Below are positions 1 through 6,509 of a stretch of DNA of 7,849 nt, in pieces; positions within the stretch are counted from its first letter, which is position 1; each line of letters begins with the position of its first letter. Where the stretch lies: contig JAGVGV010000179.1 in NCBI GenBank assembly GCA_020056895.1, positions 1-7,849 on the forward strand. The letters are read 5' to 3'. The DNA is from Deltaproteobacteria bacterium (GTDB lineage: Bacteria > Desulfobacterota > Desulfarculia > Adiutricales > JAGVGV01). The position numbers and the translations under genes were made by a program. Below the pieces are notes generated by a model, which was not told the origin of the DNA, searched no databases, and saw nothing but the letters and a program-made list of their open reading frames with translations.

Positions 1-1
1 G

Positions 2-1576
2 GTGGTGGATTTCGCCCATATCCTTCAGGGCATCCGGGCTTGCGTCCAAAACACCCAGGCGCCGTCCGCATTCGTCTTCAACCTGGCTTCCCGGCTGGTC
101 ACGTCCCCGGGAAACCTGATCCGGGATGAACGGAGCCTTTTGACCAAAATCCTGAAAGCCTCGCTGGAATGCAAGGACGTATTCGGCCCCGAAGGCGTTC
201 ATCACCGCCACGTCCTGATCCTGTTGTGCGACAAGCTTAACGATCTGCCGCCCTTTCTGTACGTCAACAACCCCCGCGCCCGGTCCATCCATATCGACAC
301 GCCCGATACTCTGGACCGGACCCGGTTCGTGGAACGGTTGTATGGGGCTTTTTTCGGAGCCGAAGGGGCTTCGCCGCCCAAGGACCTGGCCGGTCGGTTC
401 GCGGCCCTGACCGAGGGCCTGACCCACTACGAACTGCTTAGCCTGGTTCACCTGTCCCGAAGGGAACGAATCGAGATCGATCAGGTGGACAACCTGCTTC
501 ATCGGTACAAGTACGGCGTTCGGGAAAGCGAATGGGACAAACTGGATCAAAACCGGCTGGCCGACGCCGAAAAACATTTGAAATCCAGGGTCAAGGGCCA
601 GGAACCGGCCATTGCCCGGGTGCTCGACATCGTGAAACGGGCCCGGGTGGGTCTGGCCGCCGGCAAGGAACACGCGGGTGGGCGGCCTCGAGGGGTCCTG
701 TTTTTCGCCGGCCCCACCGGCGTGGGCAAAACCGAACTGGCCAAAAGCCTGGCGGAACTCCTGTTTGGCGAAGAAGACCGTTGCATCCGGTTCGACATGA
801 GCGAATATACTCAACCCCAATCCGATGAAAAACTCCTGGGCGCCCCGCCGGGGTACCTGGGGTACGCGGAAGGGGGACAACTCACCAACGCCCTGAAGGA
901 AAAACCCTTTTCTATCCTGCTGTTCGACGAAATCGAAAAGGCTCATGGATCGATCTTCGACAAATTTCTTCAAATATTGGACGACGGCCGCCTGACGGAC
1001 GGCAAGGGCGAAACGGTCTATTTTTCGGAAACCATCATCATTTTCACCAGCAATCTGGGCACGGTGAGCCGGGAAGAAGGCCCCGGCGGCCGGCGGGCTC
1101 TGGTGAACCCGGCCATGTCGTATCCGGAAATGCGCGAAGTGATTTTGGAATCCATTCGGGATCATTTCAATTTCGTGTTGGGCCGGCCCGAAATCCTCAA
1201 CCGTTTCGGCGATAATTTCGTGGTCTTCGATTTCATCAAACCGCCCGTGGACGAACAGATCGTGGACATGATGCTGAGCCGGCTGGCTCGGGCGGCCAAA
1301 ACGAAATGGAATCTCGAAATCGAGTACGGGGCCGAAGTCCGAACCCGGCTGACGGCCTTGAGCCGCGAACGGCTGCACCACGGCGGCCGGGGGGTTCGAA
1401 ACGTAGTGGACAGCGCCCTGGTCAATCCCCTCACCCGCTATCTGTTCGATCTGACCGGCAGCCACGGCCCGGGACCCTTTCCGGATGGCGCCCGGCTTCA
1501 CCTGACCGACCTGTTGGACCACGGCCCGGACGCGGCGTACCAGTACGAGGTTCTAGGAGACCTGATCCCGGCATGA
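2..1576 (+). CDS. ClpB/ClpA-like tandem AAA+ ATPase, 5'-truncated by the window
   Basis: Energy-dependent protein remodelling ATPase, probably cytosolic. Residues are numbered from the GTG at position 2, which is only the first in-frame codon; the real start lies upstream. Residues 1-115 look like the end of a first, divergent AAA domain, with a Walker-B-like strand (HVLILLCDKLNDLP, 70-83). Residues 195-505 are a ClpB-D2-type module: Walker A GPTGVGKTE (237-245), pore loop GAPPGYLGY (270-278), Walker B ILLFDEIEKAH (305-315), sensor 1 TSN (349-351), arginine-finger LNRF (399-402) and sensor-2 GGRG (461-464, R463). All catalytic elements of this second module are intact, so it should hydrolyse ATP and thread a polypeptide. 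I see no IGF/IGL loop, so docking to ClpP is not expected. The divergent first domain argues against ordinary ClpB. The last codons overlap the radical SAM gene. The native substrate is unknown; control by the downstream kinase/FHA/phosphatase is inferred from the operon. Confidence 0.9.
   Translation: MVDFAHILQGIRACVQNTQAPSAFVFNLASRLVTSPGNLIRDERSLLTKILKASLECKDVFGPEGVHHRHVLILLCDKLNDLPPFLYVNNPRARSIHIDTPDTLDRTRFVERLYGAFFGAEGASPPKDLAGRFAALTEGLTHYELLSLVHLSRRERIEIDQVDNLLHRYKYGVRESEWDKLDQNRLADAEKHLKSRVKGQEPAIARVLDIVKRARVGLAAGKEHAGGRPRGVLFFAGPTGVGKTELAKSLAELLFGEEDRCIRFDMSEYTQPQSDEKLLGAPPGYLGYAEGGQLTNALKEKPFSILLFDEIEKAHGSIFDKFLQILDDGRLTDGKGETVYFSETIIIFTSNLGTVSREEGPGGRRALVNPAMSYPEMREVILESIRDHFNFVLGRPEILNRFGDNFVVFDFIKPPVDEQIVDMMLSRLARAAKTKWNLEIEYGAEVRTRLTALSRERLHHGGRGVRNVVDSALVNPLTRYLFDLTGSHGPGPFPDGARLHLTDLLDHGPDAAYQYEVLGDLIPA
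1555..1560 (+). promoter_or_regulatory. Ribosome binding site of the radical SAM gene
   Basis: AGGAGA lies inside the end of the AAA+ gene, 12 bases before the ATG at 1573. It supports that ATG, which overlaps the TGA stop of the AAA+ gene as ATGA, over the much longer open frame that begins at 1306. Confidence 0.55.
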
Positions 1577-2193
1577 TCCGAATCTTCGCCGTCGCCCATC
1601 CGGTCCGTTCCCTGGGGCCGGGCCTGAGGGTCGCGGTCTGGACCACGGGCTGTTTCCGGGATTGCCCGGGCTGCATCAGTCCCGAACTCCAACCGCTGAA
1701 TGCCGGCCGGCCGGCGCCCGTGGACGTGCTGGCCCGAAAACTGGCCGGCCTTTCCGCGGACATCGAAGGCCTGACCCTGTCCGGCGGGGAACCCTTGATC
1801 CAGGCTGAACCCCTTGGCCGTCTACTCCAAATCGTCCTGGACCGGCGGCCCGAATGGAATATTCTCCTTTATACCGGGTATACTCTGGAAGAAGCCCTGG
1901 CTTTGGGAGCCGATGTTCAAAACGTATTGGACCGGGTGGACGTGGTGATCGACGGCCCATACCGTAAAGAACAGCCTTCGCGGCGCCCTTTGGCCGGTTC
2001 GGGCAACCAGAGGTTCCACTTTTTAACGGACAAGGGAAAAAACCTGGCGCCCCAACTGGCATCCATGAACCGGGTCCGTTATGATTTGGGTTTGGGACCC
2101 GGGGGGCAGGGTCTGGTGGTGGGTGTGGGATCCGGGGAAGCCCGAAGCCCGATTCAGGAATGGTTGAAAACCTTTTCGGCCTCCGATTCGTAA
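1573..2193 (+). CDS. NrdG-like small radical SAM protein (4Fe-4S, activase type)
   Basis: Radical S-adenosylmethionine enzyme of 206 residues in the fold class of glycyl-radical-enzyme activases such as NrdG and PflA. The cluster motif CX3CX2C is at C27, C31 and C34 (GCFRDCPGC). The SAM-binding SGGEP is at 70-74. Further NrdG-like strands follow: ILLYTGYTLEE (about 90-100), DVVIDGPY, and a GSGNQR motif. The C-terminal 50 residues are longer than in NrdG (about 154 aa) and I do not recognise them. No glycyl radical enzyme such as NrdD is in the window, so a role as a classical activase is doubtful. The ATGA overlap with the AAA+ gene suggests the two products are made together and may work as partners, for example with the AAA+ protein presenting or remodelling the target. 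That is inference. The family call is firm; the substrate is unknown. Confidence 0.88.
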   Translation: MIRIFAVAHPVRSLGPGLRVAVWTTGCFRDCPGCISPELQPLNAGRPAPVDVLARKLAGLSADIEGLTLSGGEPLIQAEPLGRLLQIVLDRRPEWNILLYTGYTLEEALALGADVQNVLDRVDVVIDGPYRKEQPSRRPLAGSGNQRFHFLTDKGKNLAPQLASMNRVRYDLGLGPGGQGLVVGVGSGEARSPIQEWLKTFSASDS

Positions 2194-2216
2194 ATAGTTC
2201 ACGGGGATCCAAACGG

Positions 2217-2747
2217 ATGGCGGAGTACGTCAAGCACTGCCCGCAATGCGGCCGGACCAGCCCTGAAAGCGCGGTCCATTGCGGTTGTGGTTTTTTTCTG
2301 GGGCTGGTATCGCCGGTTCCGGCCCAGGGGAGCGGTTCAATCGCCGAACCCGTTTCACCGGCCATGCCCGAATCCCAGGCTCCCGCGCCTGAGCCCGTTT
2401 CCGGTTCCGGACAAAATCTGGAACCGGTCCCCGGAACCGGATTCCGGCTGATTCACTTGGAAACCGGTCGGGTGTTCCCTGTTCAGGATGGCGACACCGT
2501 GGGCCAGGACCACCCCACCAGCCAGGCCCAGGTCCGGTTGGCGGGGCTGGCGGGAGTCAATTTCGTTTCGCGTCATCATTGCCGGTTTTTCATGACCAAC
2601 GGCGCCTGGTTCATCACCGCCCTGGCTTCGGCGCTCAACCCGACCACGGTCAACGATCTGCCCTTGGCTTCTGGCGGCACCTTGAGGGTGCACAATGGCG
2701 ATCTTGTCCGGTTGGCCAACGTTTCGTTCAAGGTTCAACAATCATGA
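2217..2747 (+). CDS. Zinc-ribbon plus FHA domain protein
   Basis: Probable phosphothreonine reader or adaptor of 176 residues. The N-terminus is a small zinc ribbon: CPQC at C8/C11 with CGC at C22/C24. Residues 31-74 are a Pro/Gly/Ser-rich flexible linker. Residues 76-173 form an FHA domain, with SRHH (118-121), the NPTTVN loop (141-146) and a final NGDLVRLANVSFKV strand pair (160-173). One departure matters: the usual GR in the first FHA loop reads VGQD (95-98), so the arginine that in Rad53-type FHA domains contacts the phosphate is a glutamine. Binding may be weak or altered. The start at 2217 is chosen because it places the zinc ribbon at the very N-terminus; GGGG at 2203-2206 is a weak ribosome site. 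The gene lies 23 bases after the radical SAM gene and overlaps the phosphatase gene by ATGA. Its likely partner is the phosphorylated kinase or AAA+ protein (inference). Confidence 0.88.
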   Translation: MAEYVKHCPQCGRTSPESAVHCGCGFFLGLVSPVPAQGSGSIAEPVSPAMPESQAPAPEPVSGSGQNLEPVPGTGFRLIHLETGRVFPVQDGDTVGQDHPTSQAQVRLAGLAGVNFVSRHHCRFFMTNGAWFITALASALNPTTVNDLPLASGGTLRVHNGDLVRLANVSFKVQQS

Positions 2748-3538
2748 GGCAGTTCCGCATCGTCGGCCGGACCGAAACCGGCCCGGTCCGTAAGGCCAAC
2801 GAAGACCACATCCTGGTGGGCCGTTTCGTGAAAAACCGAGGCCAAATGGCGATCAGCCTGGACGCGGACGATGAATTCATCCTGGCCCACGGACTTCTTC
2901 TGGCCGTGGCCGATGGCGTGGGGGGGCAGGCGGGCGGAGCCCAGGCCAGCCGGCTGGCCCTGTCCGTTTTGAACCGGGAATTCTACGTGCCCGTGAACGA
3001 CACCACGTCCAGCCACGAAGCCTTGGAGCGGATTCAAATCGCCGCGTCGGTGGCCAATCAAGCCATTTTGATCCGATCGGCCGAAGAACCCATGCTTCGG
3101 TCCATGGCCGCCACCTTGACCGGCATCTGCCTGACTCAGGAAGGATACCTGGTTTTTAACGCCGGAGACAGCCGCGTGTACCGGCTCCGAGGCGGGTATC
3201 TCAAACAGCTTACGGAAGACGATACCGTGACCGCCCATGCCGTCCGGGCCGGAGCCATGACCCGTAAGGAGGCCCACGAGTCCCCCATCCGCCACACCCT
3301 GACCAATGCCCTGGGGTCCATGGATTTTACCCTGGAGATCAAGGAAGGGCCGGAGCTTTGGCCGGGCGACCGGATTCTGGTCTGTTCCGACGGCCTGCAC
3401 GATCTGATCAGCCACGAGGAACTGGAAGAAATTCTGGCCGGCATGGACCTGGACAAGACCCTGGACCTTTTGTTCCAGGCGGCGGTGGATGGCGGCGGCC
3501 ACGATAATATTTCGGCCGTAATTCTGGCCGCAATATAA
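2744..3538 (+). CDS. PP2C-family Ser/Thr protein phosphatase
   Basis: Metal-dependent (Mn/Mg) phosphatase of 264 residues, cytosolic, with no membrane segment. All acidic metal-site motifs are present: RKANEDH (16-22), VADGVGG (55-61, D57), GDSRVYRLR (141-149), CSDGL (214-218, D216) and GGHDNIS (251-257, D254). The length is normal for bacterial stand-alone PP2C enzymes. The ATG overlaps the FHA stop codon as ATGA and has only a weak AAGG ahead of it, so translational coupling is likely. It should remove phosphates placed by the kinase encoded 24 bases downstream, completing a writer/reader/eraser set. The identity is secure; the specific substrate is inferred from the operon. Confidence 0.95.
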   Translation: MRQFRIVGRTETGPVRKANEDHILVGRFVKNRGQMAISLDADDEFILAHGLLLAVADGVGGQAGGAQASRLALSVLNREFYVPVNDTTSSHEALERIQIAASVANQAILIRSAEEPMLRSMAATLTGICLTQEGYLVFNAGDSRVYRLRGGYLKQLTEDDTVTAHAVRAGAMTRKEAHESPIRHTLTNALGSMDFTLEIKEGPELWPGDRILVCSDGLHDLISHEELEEILAGMDLDKTLDLLFQAAVDGGGHDNISAVILAAI

Positions 3539-3562
3539 ACGGTCGCGAAAAAGCGGGAGCGG

Positions 3563-5983
3563 ATGACCAATAAAAAGGACCCCAGCCGAGTGACCGACCG
3601 GCTGCCCGATCCGGTTCCAGGGGAACCCGACAACCGGGTAACCGACCGGCTGCCCGACTCCGGATGGCCCGGCGCCCCTTCCCGAACCTCCTCCGGCCGA
3701 GTGACCGACCGCCTGGAACCGGCTCCGGCTTCGCCCCCCAGTCCGATTCCCGCCCCGGAGGTGGTTTCACCCACCTTCCCGGACCTGGTCCCCGGCCGAA
3801 TCTGGGCCGAACAGTACCGGATCGAGGAAGGCCCCATCGGCGCCGAAACCGGCGAAGCCCTGGTGTTCAAAGGCTGGGACCTGATCGGCGAAGAGCATGT
3901 GGCCCTCAAGCTGTATAAAGGCAGCCTGTCGCCCAAGCCGGAAGTCATGGACCGGCTGGTGGCCATCGTCCATCCCAGCCTGGTGGCCCTCAGGGATTTC
4001 GGCTGGTCCGAAGGCCGGTTCTATGAAGTTCAGGAATTCTGCCAGGGCGGGTCGGTGGCCGATTACATCCCCTATTCCGAAAACGAACTGAAAGGATTCC
4101 TGCCTCAGATTCTGGCGGGCCTCCGGTTCTGCCACGACCAGGGAATCGTTCATCGGGACCTCAAGCCCACCAACCTGTTGTTCCGGGACCCGGGAAGAAC
4201 TCAGGCGGCCATTTCGGATTTCGGCATCAGCTCCCACCTGGACGAAAACCAGGACAGCAAAAAAACCCGGACCTTCATGGTCTTTACCCTGGATTACTGC
4301 CCCCCGGAACAGCTCCGGCTAAGGCAGGTGGGCCCGGCGGCGGATTATTATTCCCTGGGGATTACCCTGATTCACCTGTTGACCGGCCAATCACCCTTTG
4401 AAGGCCTTACGGAAGACGAAATCGTGGACCGGCACCTGGCCGGCGCGATCCCTCTGCCGGAAACCGCGTCGATGGAATTCACCCGTCTGATCCGGGGGCT
4501 CACCCGCCAGAACCCCAAAACCCGATGGGGATACAATCAGATCCGGTCCTGGCTGTTCGGCGAACCCATTTTAAGGGACGACGGACGACCGGACGCGGAC
4601 GAACCGGTGTACGGCAAGGGCATCCAGTACCCCGAATGTCCCGAGGCCTCCACGCCTTTTGAACTGGCCCGCTGTCTGGATCGGTTCGACGCCGCCGGAG
4701 ACCTTTTTCGAGGCCGGATCCGGCTGTGGATTCAGATGTTCGACGCCGAATTGGCGGCCCGAGTGGAAGAGATCGAAGAACACTATACCCACGATCCCCC
4801 CTTGGGCCTGTTCAAGCTCCGCCATACCCTGGACTCCACCCTGGCCTTCGACGTCGGCGGCCAAAGCCTCAAATCCGTGGCGGAACTGGCCGCCTGCCTG
4901 GCCGATCCGGATGAAACCTTCCGGCACGACCTCAAGACCGCCTGGCTGGACGGCCGAGTGGATGCCTGGATCGAAGGCGCCTTTCCGGACCGGGCGGATC
5001 TGGCCCAAAAAATAAGGGAGTTCCGGAAGAAGCATCCGGAACCTCGGAGCGTGGGGCTGGAGCAGCTTCTTTTTCTGGTGGACCCCGCCGCGCCTCTGGC
5101 GCTCGCCCCCGGCGAACGGTTCCGGACGCCCGAGGACTTGGTTCAGGCCCTGATCGATCGGCCCGCCTTGCGGGAACCCGCCAAGAAATACCTGTTTTCC
5201 GGGCAACTGGCCCTGTGGCTGGAAACCGCCTTTACGAACCGAAGCCAGGACGCCGCGTTCACCTCCGCCGTTACCCAAGGGTATGCTCAGAACCGCGATC
5301 TGGGGATGTTGGCTTTGATCTGGTATTTCCGTCCGGATCATCCGCTGGTCCATGTCGGCTCCGCCGCGATTTCGGACCCCCGAAACCTGGCCGAGGCCAT
5401 GGACCGGAGCCCCGAAGGCCACGACGCCGGCCTGACCTTGCTGGTGAACGGCCACCTTAGAACCTGGCTGTGGGCCACGGGCCGTCTGCCCGACCCGGCG
5501 CCTTTGGACCGGGTTTTGACCAGCGACAAGTTCAGCCCGGCGGTCAAGCTGGAAATGGTTTTGAAACTTCTGGCGCCCGACCTTCCCCGGCCTCAGGCGG
5601 AGGCGGACACGAATCTGGTGGATTTTGGGGACGTAACCGTGGGCCGGAAGGAACAGCGGACCTTTACCGTTGAAAACAAAGGCCGGGGCCACTTATACGG
5701 CCGGGTCCGTGTGGACGGCCTGGGGCCGGAAGCAACGGTGGCGCCGATGCTGATCGACGGCAACCGGACCGTGGTGACGGTCGCCATCAACCCGCCGCCG
5801 TACTTGAAACCCGGCCTGACGAGGGAAGGGACCATCGTGGTGGAAACGAATGGCGGCGGCCTGACCATGCCCCTCCGATACCAGGTTCAGTACGAAATCG
5901 GTGAACCGGACCTGGACCCCGATCCCGCTCCGGCCCATGGACCGGAAAGCAAGGTCAAACGCCTGTTCAAGTGGTTGGGGTAG
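3563..5983 (+). CDS. Multidomain Ser/Thr protein kinase with helical repeats and Ig-like C-terminus
   Basis: Hanks-type protein kinase, 806 residues, no transmembrane segment. A Pro-rich tail (1-75) carries RVTDRL three times (T11, T27, T48). The catalytic domain spans about 85-333: degenerate glycine loop GPIGAETG (90-97), VALK (K116), HRDLKPTN (197-204, catalytic D199), SDFG (D219), PPE (247-249), subdomain IX D261 and R321. It is an RD kinase with threonines T235, T237 and T242 in the activation segment. Residues 362-675 hold four degenerate repeats of about 82 residues (invariant W389, W469, W552, W635). Residues 684-777 resemble an ASH/HYDIN-type Ig-like beta domain (LVDFGDVTVG opening, then NKG). 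The end is an acidic Pro linker and a basic KVKRLFKW tail. The gene is last in the operon; GGGAG at 3555-3559 is a poorly spaced ribosome site. Likely targets are the FHA and AAA+ neighbours and itself (inference). Confidence 0.93.
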   Translation: MTNKKDPSRVTDRLPDPVPGEPDNRVTDRLPDSGWPGAPSRTSSGRVTDRLEPAPASPPSPIPAPEVVSPTFPDLVPGRIWAEQYRIEEGPIGAETGEALVFKGWDLIGEEHVALKLYKGSLSPKPEVMDRLVAIVHPSLVALRDFGWSEGRFYEVQEFCQGGSVADYIPYSENELKGFLPQILAGLRFCHDQGIVHRDLKPTNLLFRDPGRTQAAISDFGISSHLDENQDSKKTRTFMVFTLDYCPPEQLRLRQVGPAADYYSLGITLIHLLTGQSPFEGLTEDEIVDRHLAGAIPLPETASMEFTRLIRGLTRQNPKTRWGYNQIRSWLFGEPILRDDGRPDADEPVYGKGIQYPECPEASTPFELARCLDRFDAAGDLFRGRIRLWIQMFDAELAARVEEIEEHYTHDPPLGLFKLRHTLDSTLAFDVGGQSLKSVAELAACLADPDETFRHDLKTAWLDGRVDAWIEGAFPDRADLAQKIREFRKKHPEPRSVGLEQLLFLVDPAAPLALAPGERFRTPEDLVQALIDRPALREPAKKYLFSGQLALWLETAFTNRSQDAAFTSAVTQGYAQNRDLGMLALIWYFRPDHPLVHVGSAAISDPRNLAEAMDRSPEGHDAGLTLLVNGHLRTWLWATGRLPDPAPLDRVLTSDKFSPAVKLEMVLKLLAPDLPRPQAEADTNLVDFGDVTVGRKEQRTFTVENKGRGHLYGRVRVDGLGPEATVAPMLIDGNRTVVTVAINPPPYLKPGLTREGTIVVETNGGGLTMPLRYQVQYEIGEPDLDPDPAPAHGPESKVKRLFKWLG
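3587..3715 (+). repeat. Triplicated RVTDRL motif in the kinase N-terminal tail
   Basis: RVTDRL occurs at residues 9-14, 25-30 and 46-51 (bases 3587-3604, 3635-3652, 3698-3715). The first two continue as PD, the third as EP. The spacers differ in length (10 and 15 residues) and sequence and are Pro/Gly/Ser-rich, so the motif itself appears to be under selection. Each copy has one threonine in a basic/acidic setting with Leu at +3, the position FHA domains often read. Function as autophosphorylation and docking sites is inferred. Confidence 0.8.
4649..5587 (+). repeat. Four tandem degenerate ~82-residue protein repeats in the kinase
   Basis: Repeats follow the pattern S/T-P-x-E-L-A-x-x-L, about 15 residues, then G-x-L/I/V-x-x-W-L/I, then an L-rich helix ending in a D-P-x-x-P-like turn. 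Anchors are STPFELARCL...GRIRLWI (363-390), SVAELAACL...GRVDAWI (438-470), TPEDLVQAL...GQLALWL (522-553) and DPRNLAEAM...GHLRTWL (605-636). The tryptophans are spaced 80, 83 and 83 residues apart. The linking segments also match loosely (LVDPAAPLAL, YFRPDHPLVH, LLAPDLPRPQ). Probably an all-helical solenoid for protein binding. I cannot name the family with certainty. Confidence 0.65.
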
Positions 5984-6004
5984 GGATGAACCATGCCGTC
6001 CAGG

Positions 6005-6025
6005 TTCGTGGCGAAGTGACGAAAA
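6005..6025 (+). repeat. Palindromic repeat, copy A
   Basis: A 21-base sequence beginning TTCGTGGCG and ending GTGACGAAAA matches 18 of 21 bases of the segment at 6532-6552 in direct orientation. It begins 22 bases after the kinase stop and lies outside the inverted-repeat pair that brackets the small gene. Its own dyad is weaker than that of the 6532 copy. Confidence 0.6.
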
Positions 6026-6054
6026 GCCGGCGGCCACGGAAAGTTTATTGGGTT

Positions 6055-6096
6055 TTCAGCCAGAGGGTCCGTCCTGCAGCGCCCCCTCTGGCTGAA
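6055..6096. terminator. Strong hairpin after the kinase operon, possible terminator
   Basis: A perfect 13-bp inverted repeat, TTCAGCCAGAGGG (6055-6067) with CCCTCTGGCTGAA (6084-6096), encloses a 16-base loop. It sits 72 bases after the kinase stop codon, where an operon-end hairpin is expected. There is no T-tract on either side, so it is not a canonical intrinsic terminator. It may stop or stabilise the 3' end of the transcript. No gene is supported between 5984 and 6165. Confidence 0.4.
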
Positions 6097-6127
6097 TCGC
6101 ATATCAGTTACATGTTCCCTAACCCGG

Positions 6128-6167
6128 TTCGTCCTCTCGTAACGAACCGAATCGTGCGATTCGGGTT
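6128..6167 (-). repeat. Left imperfect inverted repeat bracketing the small gene
   Basis: Read on the - strand this is AACCCGAATCG, a 10-base spacer, then TTCGTTACGAGAGGACGAA. The first block is identical (11/11) to 6510-6520 on the + strand and the second matches 6532-6550 at 16 of 19 positions. The repeat also folds on itself: CGGTTCG (6125-6131) pairs with CGAACCG (6143-6149), and CCGAATCG (6147-6154) pairs with CGATTCGG (6157-6164) across a TG loop. The stop codon of the small gene (6166-6168) lies in its inner edge. Confidence 0.65.
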
Positions 6168-6393
6168 AATAACGATTTGTTTCGGATAAGGAAAGCAGCT
6201 CGCCCATAACCACCCGGACCAAGTCGGTAAGGCCGTTGACGGCGTATTCGCGCGTGTTTTGTCGTGAGTTGGAAACGGATTCGATGCCATCGAGAACCAC
6301 TTCCAGCAGGCTGCAGCAAAGGCGTAGACGTTCGGGAGCCGGAAGCGCCGTCAAAACGAGGTATGAACCAGCGGTGTGAAGGGTAGCGGGCAT
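6166..6393 (-). CDS. Small predicted helical protein, 75 residues, unrecognised
   Basis: The ATG at 6393 is chosen because a perfect AGGAGG lies 9 bases upstream; the open frame continues to 6525 but without a comparable site. The protein begins MPATLHTAGSYLVL and appears to be two or three helices (ERLRLCCSLLEVVLDGIESV at 21-40, then about 50-70 VNGLTDLVRVVMGELLSL). It has no signal peptide or membrane segment and no residues I can call catalytic. The layout (short lead, LL-rich helix, second helix) faintly recalls small DUF3077-like proteins, but I would not assign that. Codon use is mixed (CGT, CGC, CGA and CGG for Arg; TTA and CTA used), unlike the neighbours, which strongly favour CGG and CTG; this hints at separate origin. 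Inverted repeats flank it and its stop codon falls within the left one. Function unknown. Confidence 0.6.
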   Translation of the reverse strand: MPATLHTAGSYLVLTALPAPERLRLCCSLLEVVLDGIESVSNSRQNTREYAVNGLTDLVRVVMGELLSLSETNRY

Positions 6394-6402
6394 GACAAAA
6401 AA

Positions 6403-6408
6403 CCTCCT
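6403..6408 (-). promoter_or_regulatory. Consensus ribosome binding site of the small gene
   Basis: AGGAGG on the - strand, 9 bases before the ATG at 6393. It is the best Shine-Dalgarno match in the window and the main evidence for this start and for the gene being real. Confidence 0.7.
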
Positions 6409-6509
6409 GAGATTGTTAAGATTTTCAGCAACTGAATGGGTGTATGCGGCCGGAGCCGGTATATAAGAACCCAGCCTTCCGGACCACATCGAAGCGGTTC
6501 GGTTTTTTA

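Noticed and set aside
2313..2440. CCGGTTCCGG twice and GGAACCGG twice in the FHA linker
   Set aside because: They encode the Pro/Gly/Ser linker in a genome that favours CCGG-rich codons; similar strings occur in the kinase tail. No independent sign of a DNA element.
2735..3966. Long - strand open frames opposite the phosphatase and kinase start
   Set aside because: They are antisense to PP2C and kinase motifs and are low-complexity Arg/Ser/Gly-rich.
4571..5692. 373-codon open frame on the - strand inside the kinase gene
   Set aside because: It is antisense to a gene with clear kinase and repeat motifs. Its Gly/Gln/Arg-rich translation has no domain and reflects GC-rich codon bias.
2..5983. 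Type VI secretion regulatory cluster (PpkA, PppA, Fha, ClpV)
   Set aside because: Similar protein classes, but no Tss structural genes, the kinase has no membrane segment, and the AAA+ first domain is not ClpV-like. Kept only as an analogy.
6128..6167. Integron attC site following a cassette gene
   Set aside because: The position just after a small gene is suggestive, but no GTTRRRY / RYYYAAC core pair with correct spacing is seen.
5971..6189. Possible sixth operon gene just after the kinase (ATG at 5986)
   Set aside because: The frame passes through the palindromic repeat at 6005-6025, the 13-bp hairpin and the left inverted repeat. No ribosome site and no recognisable protein character.
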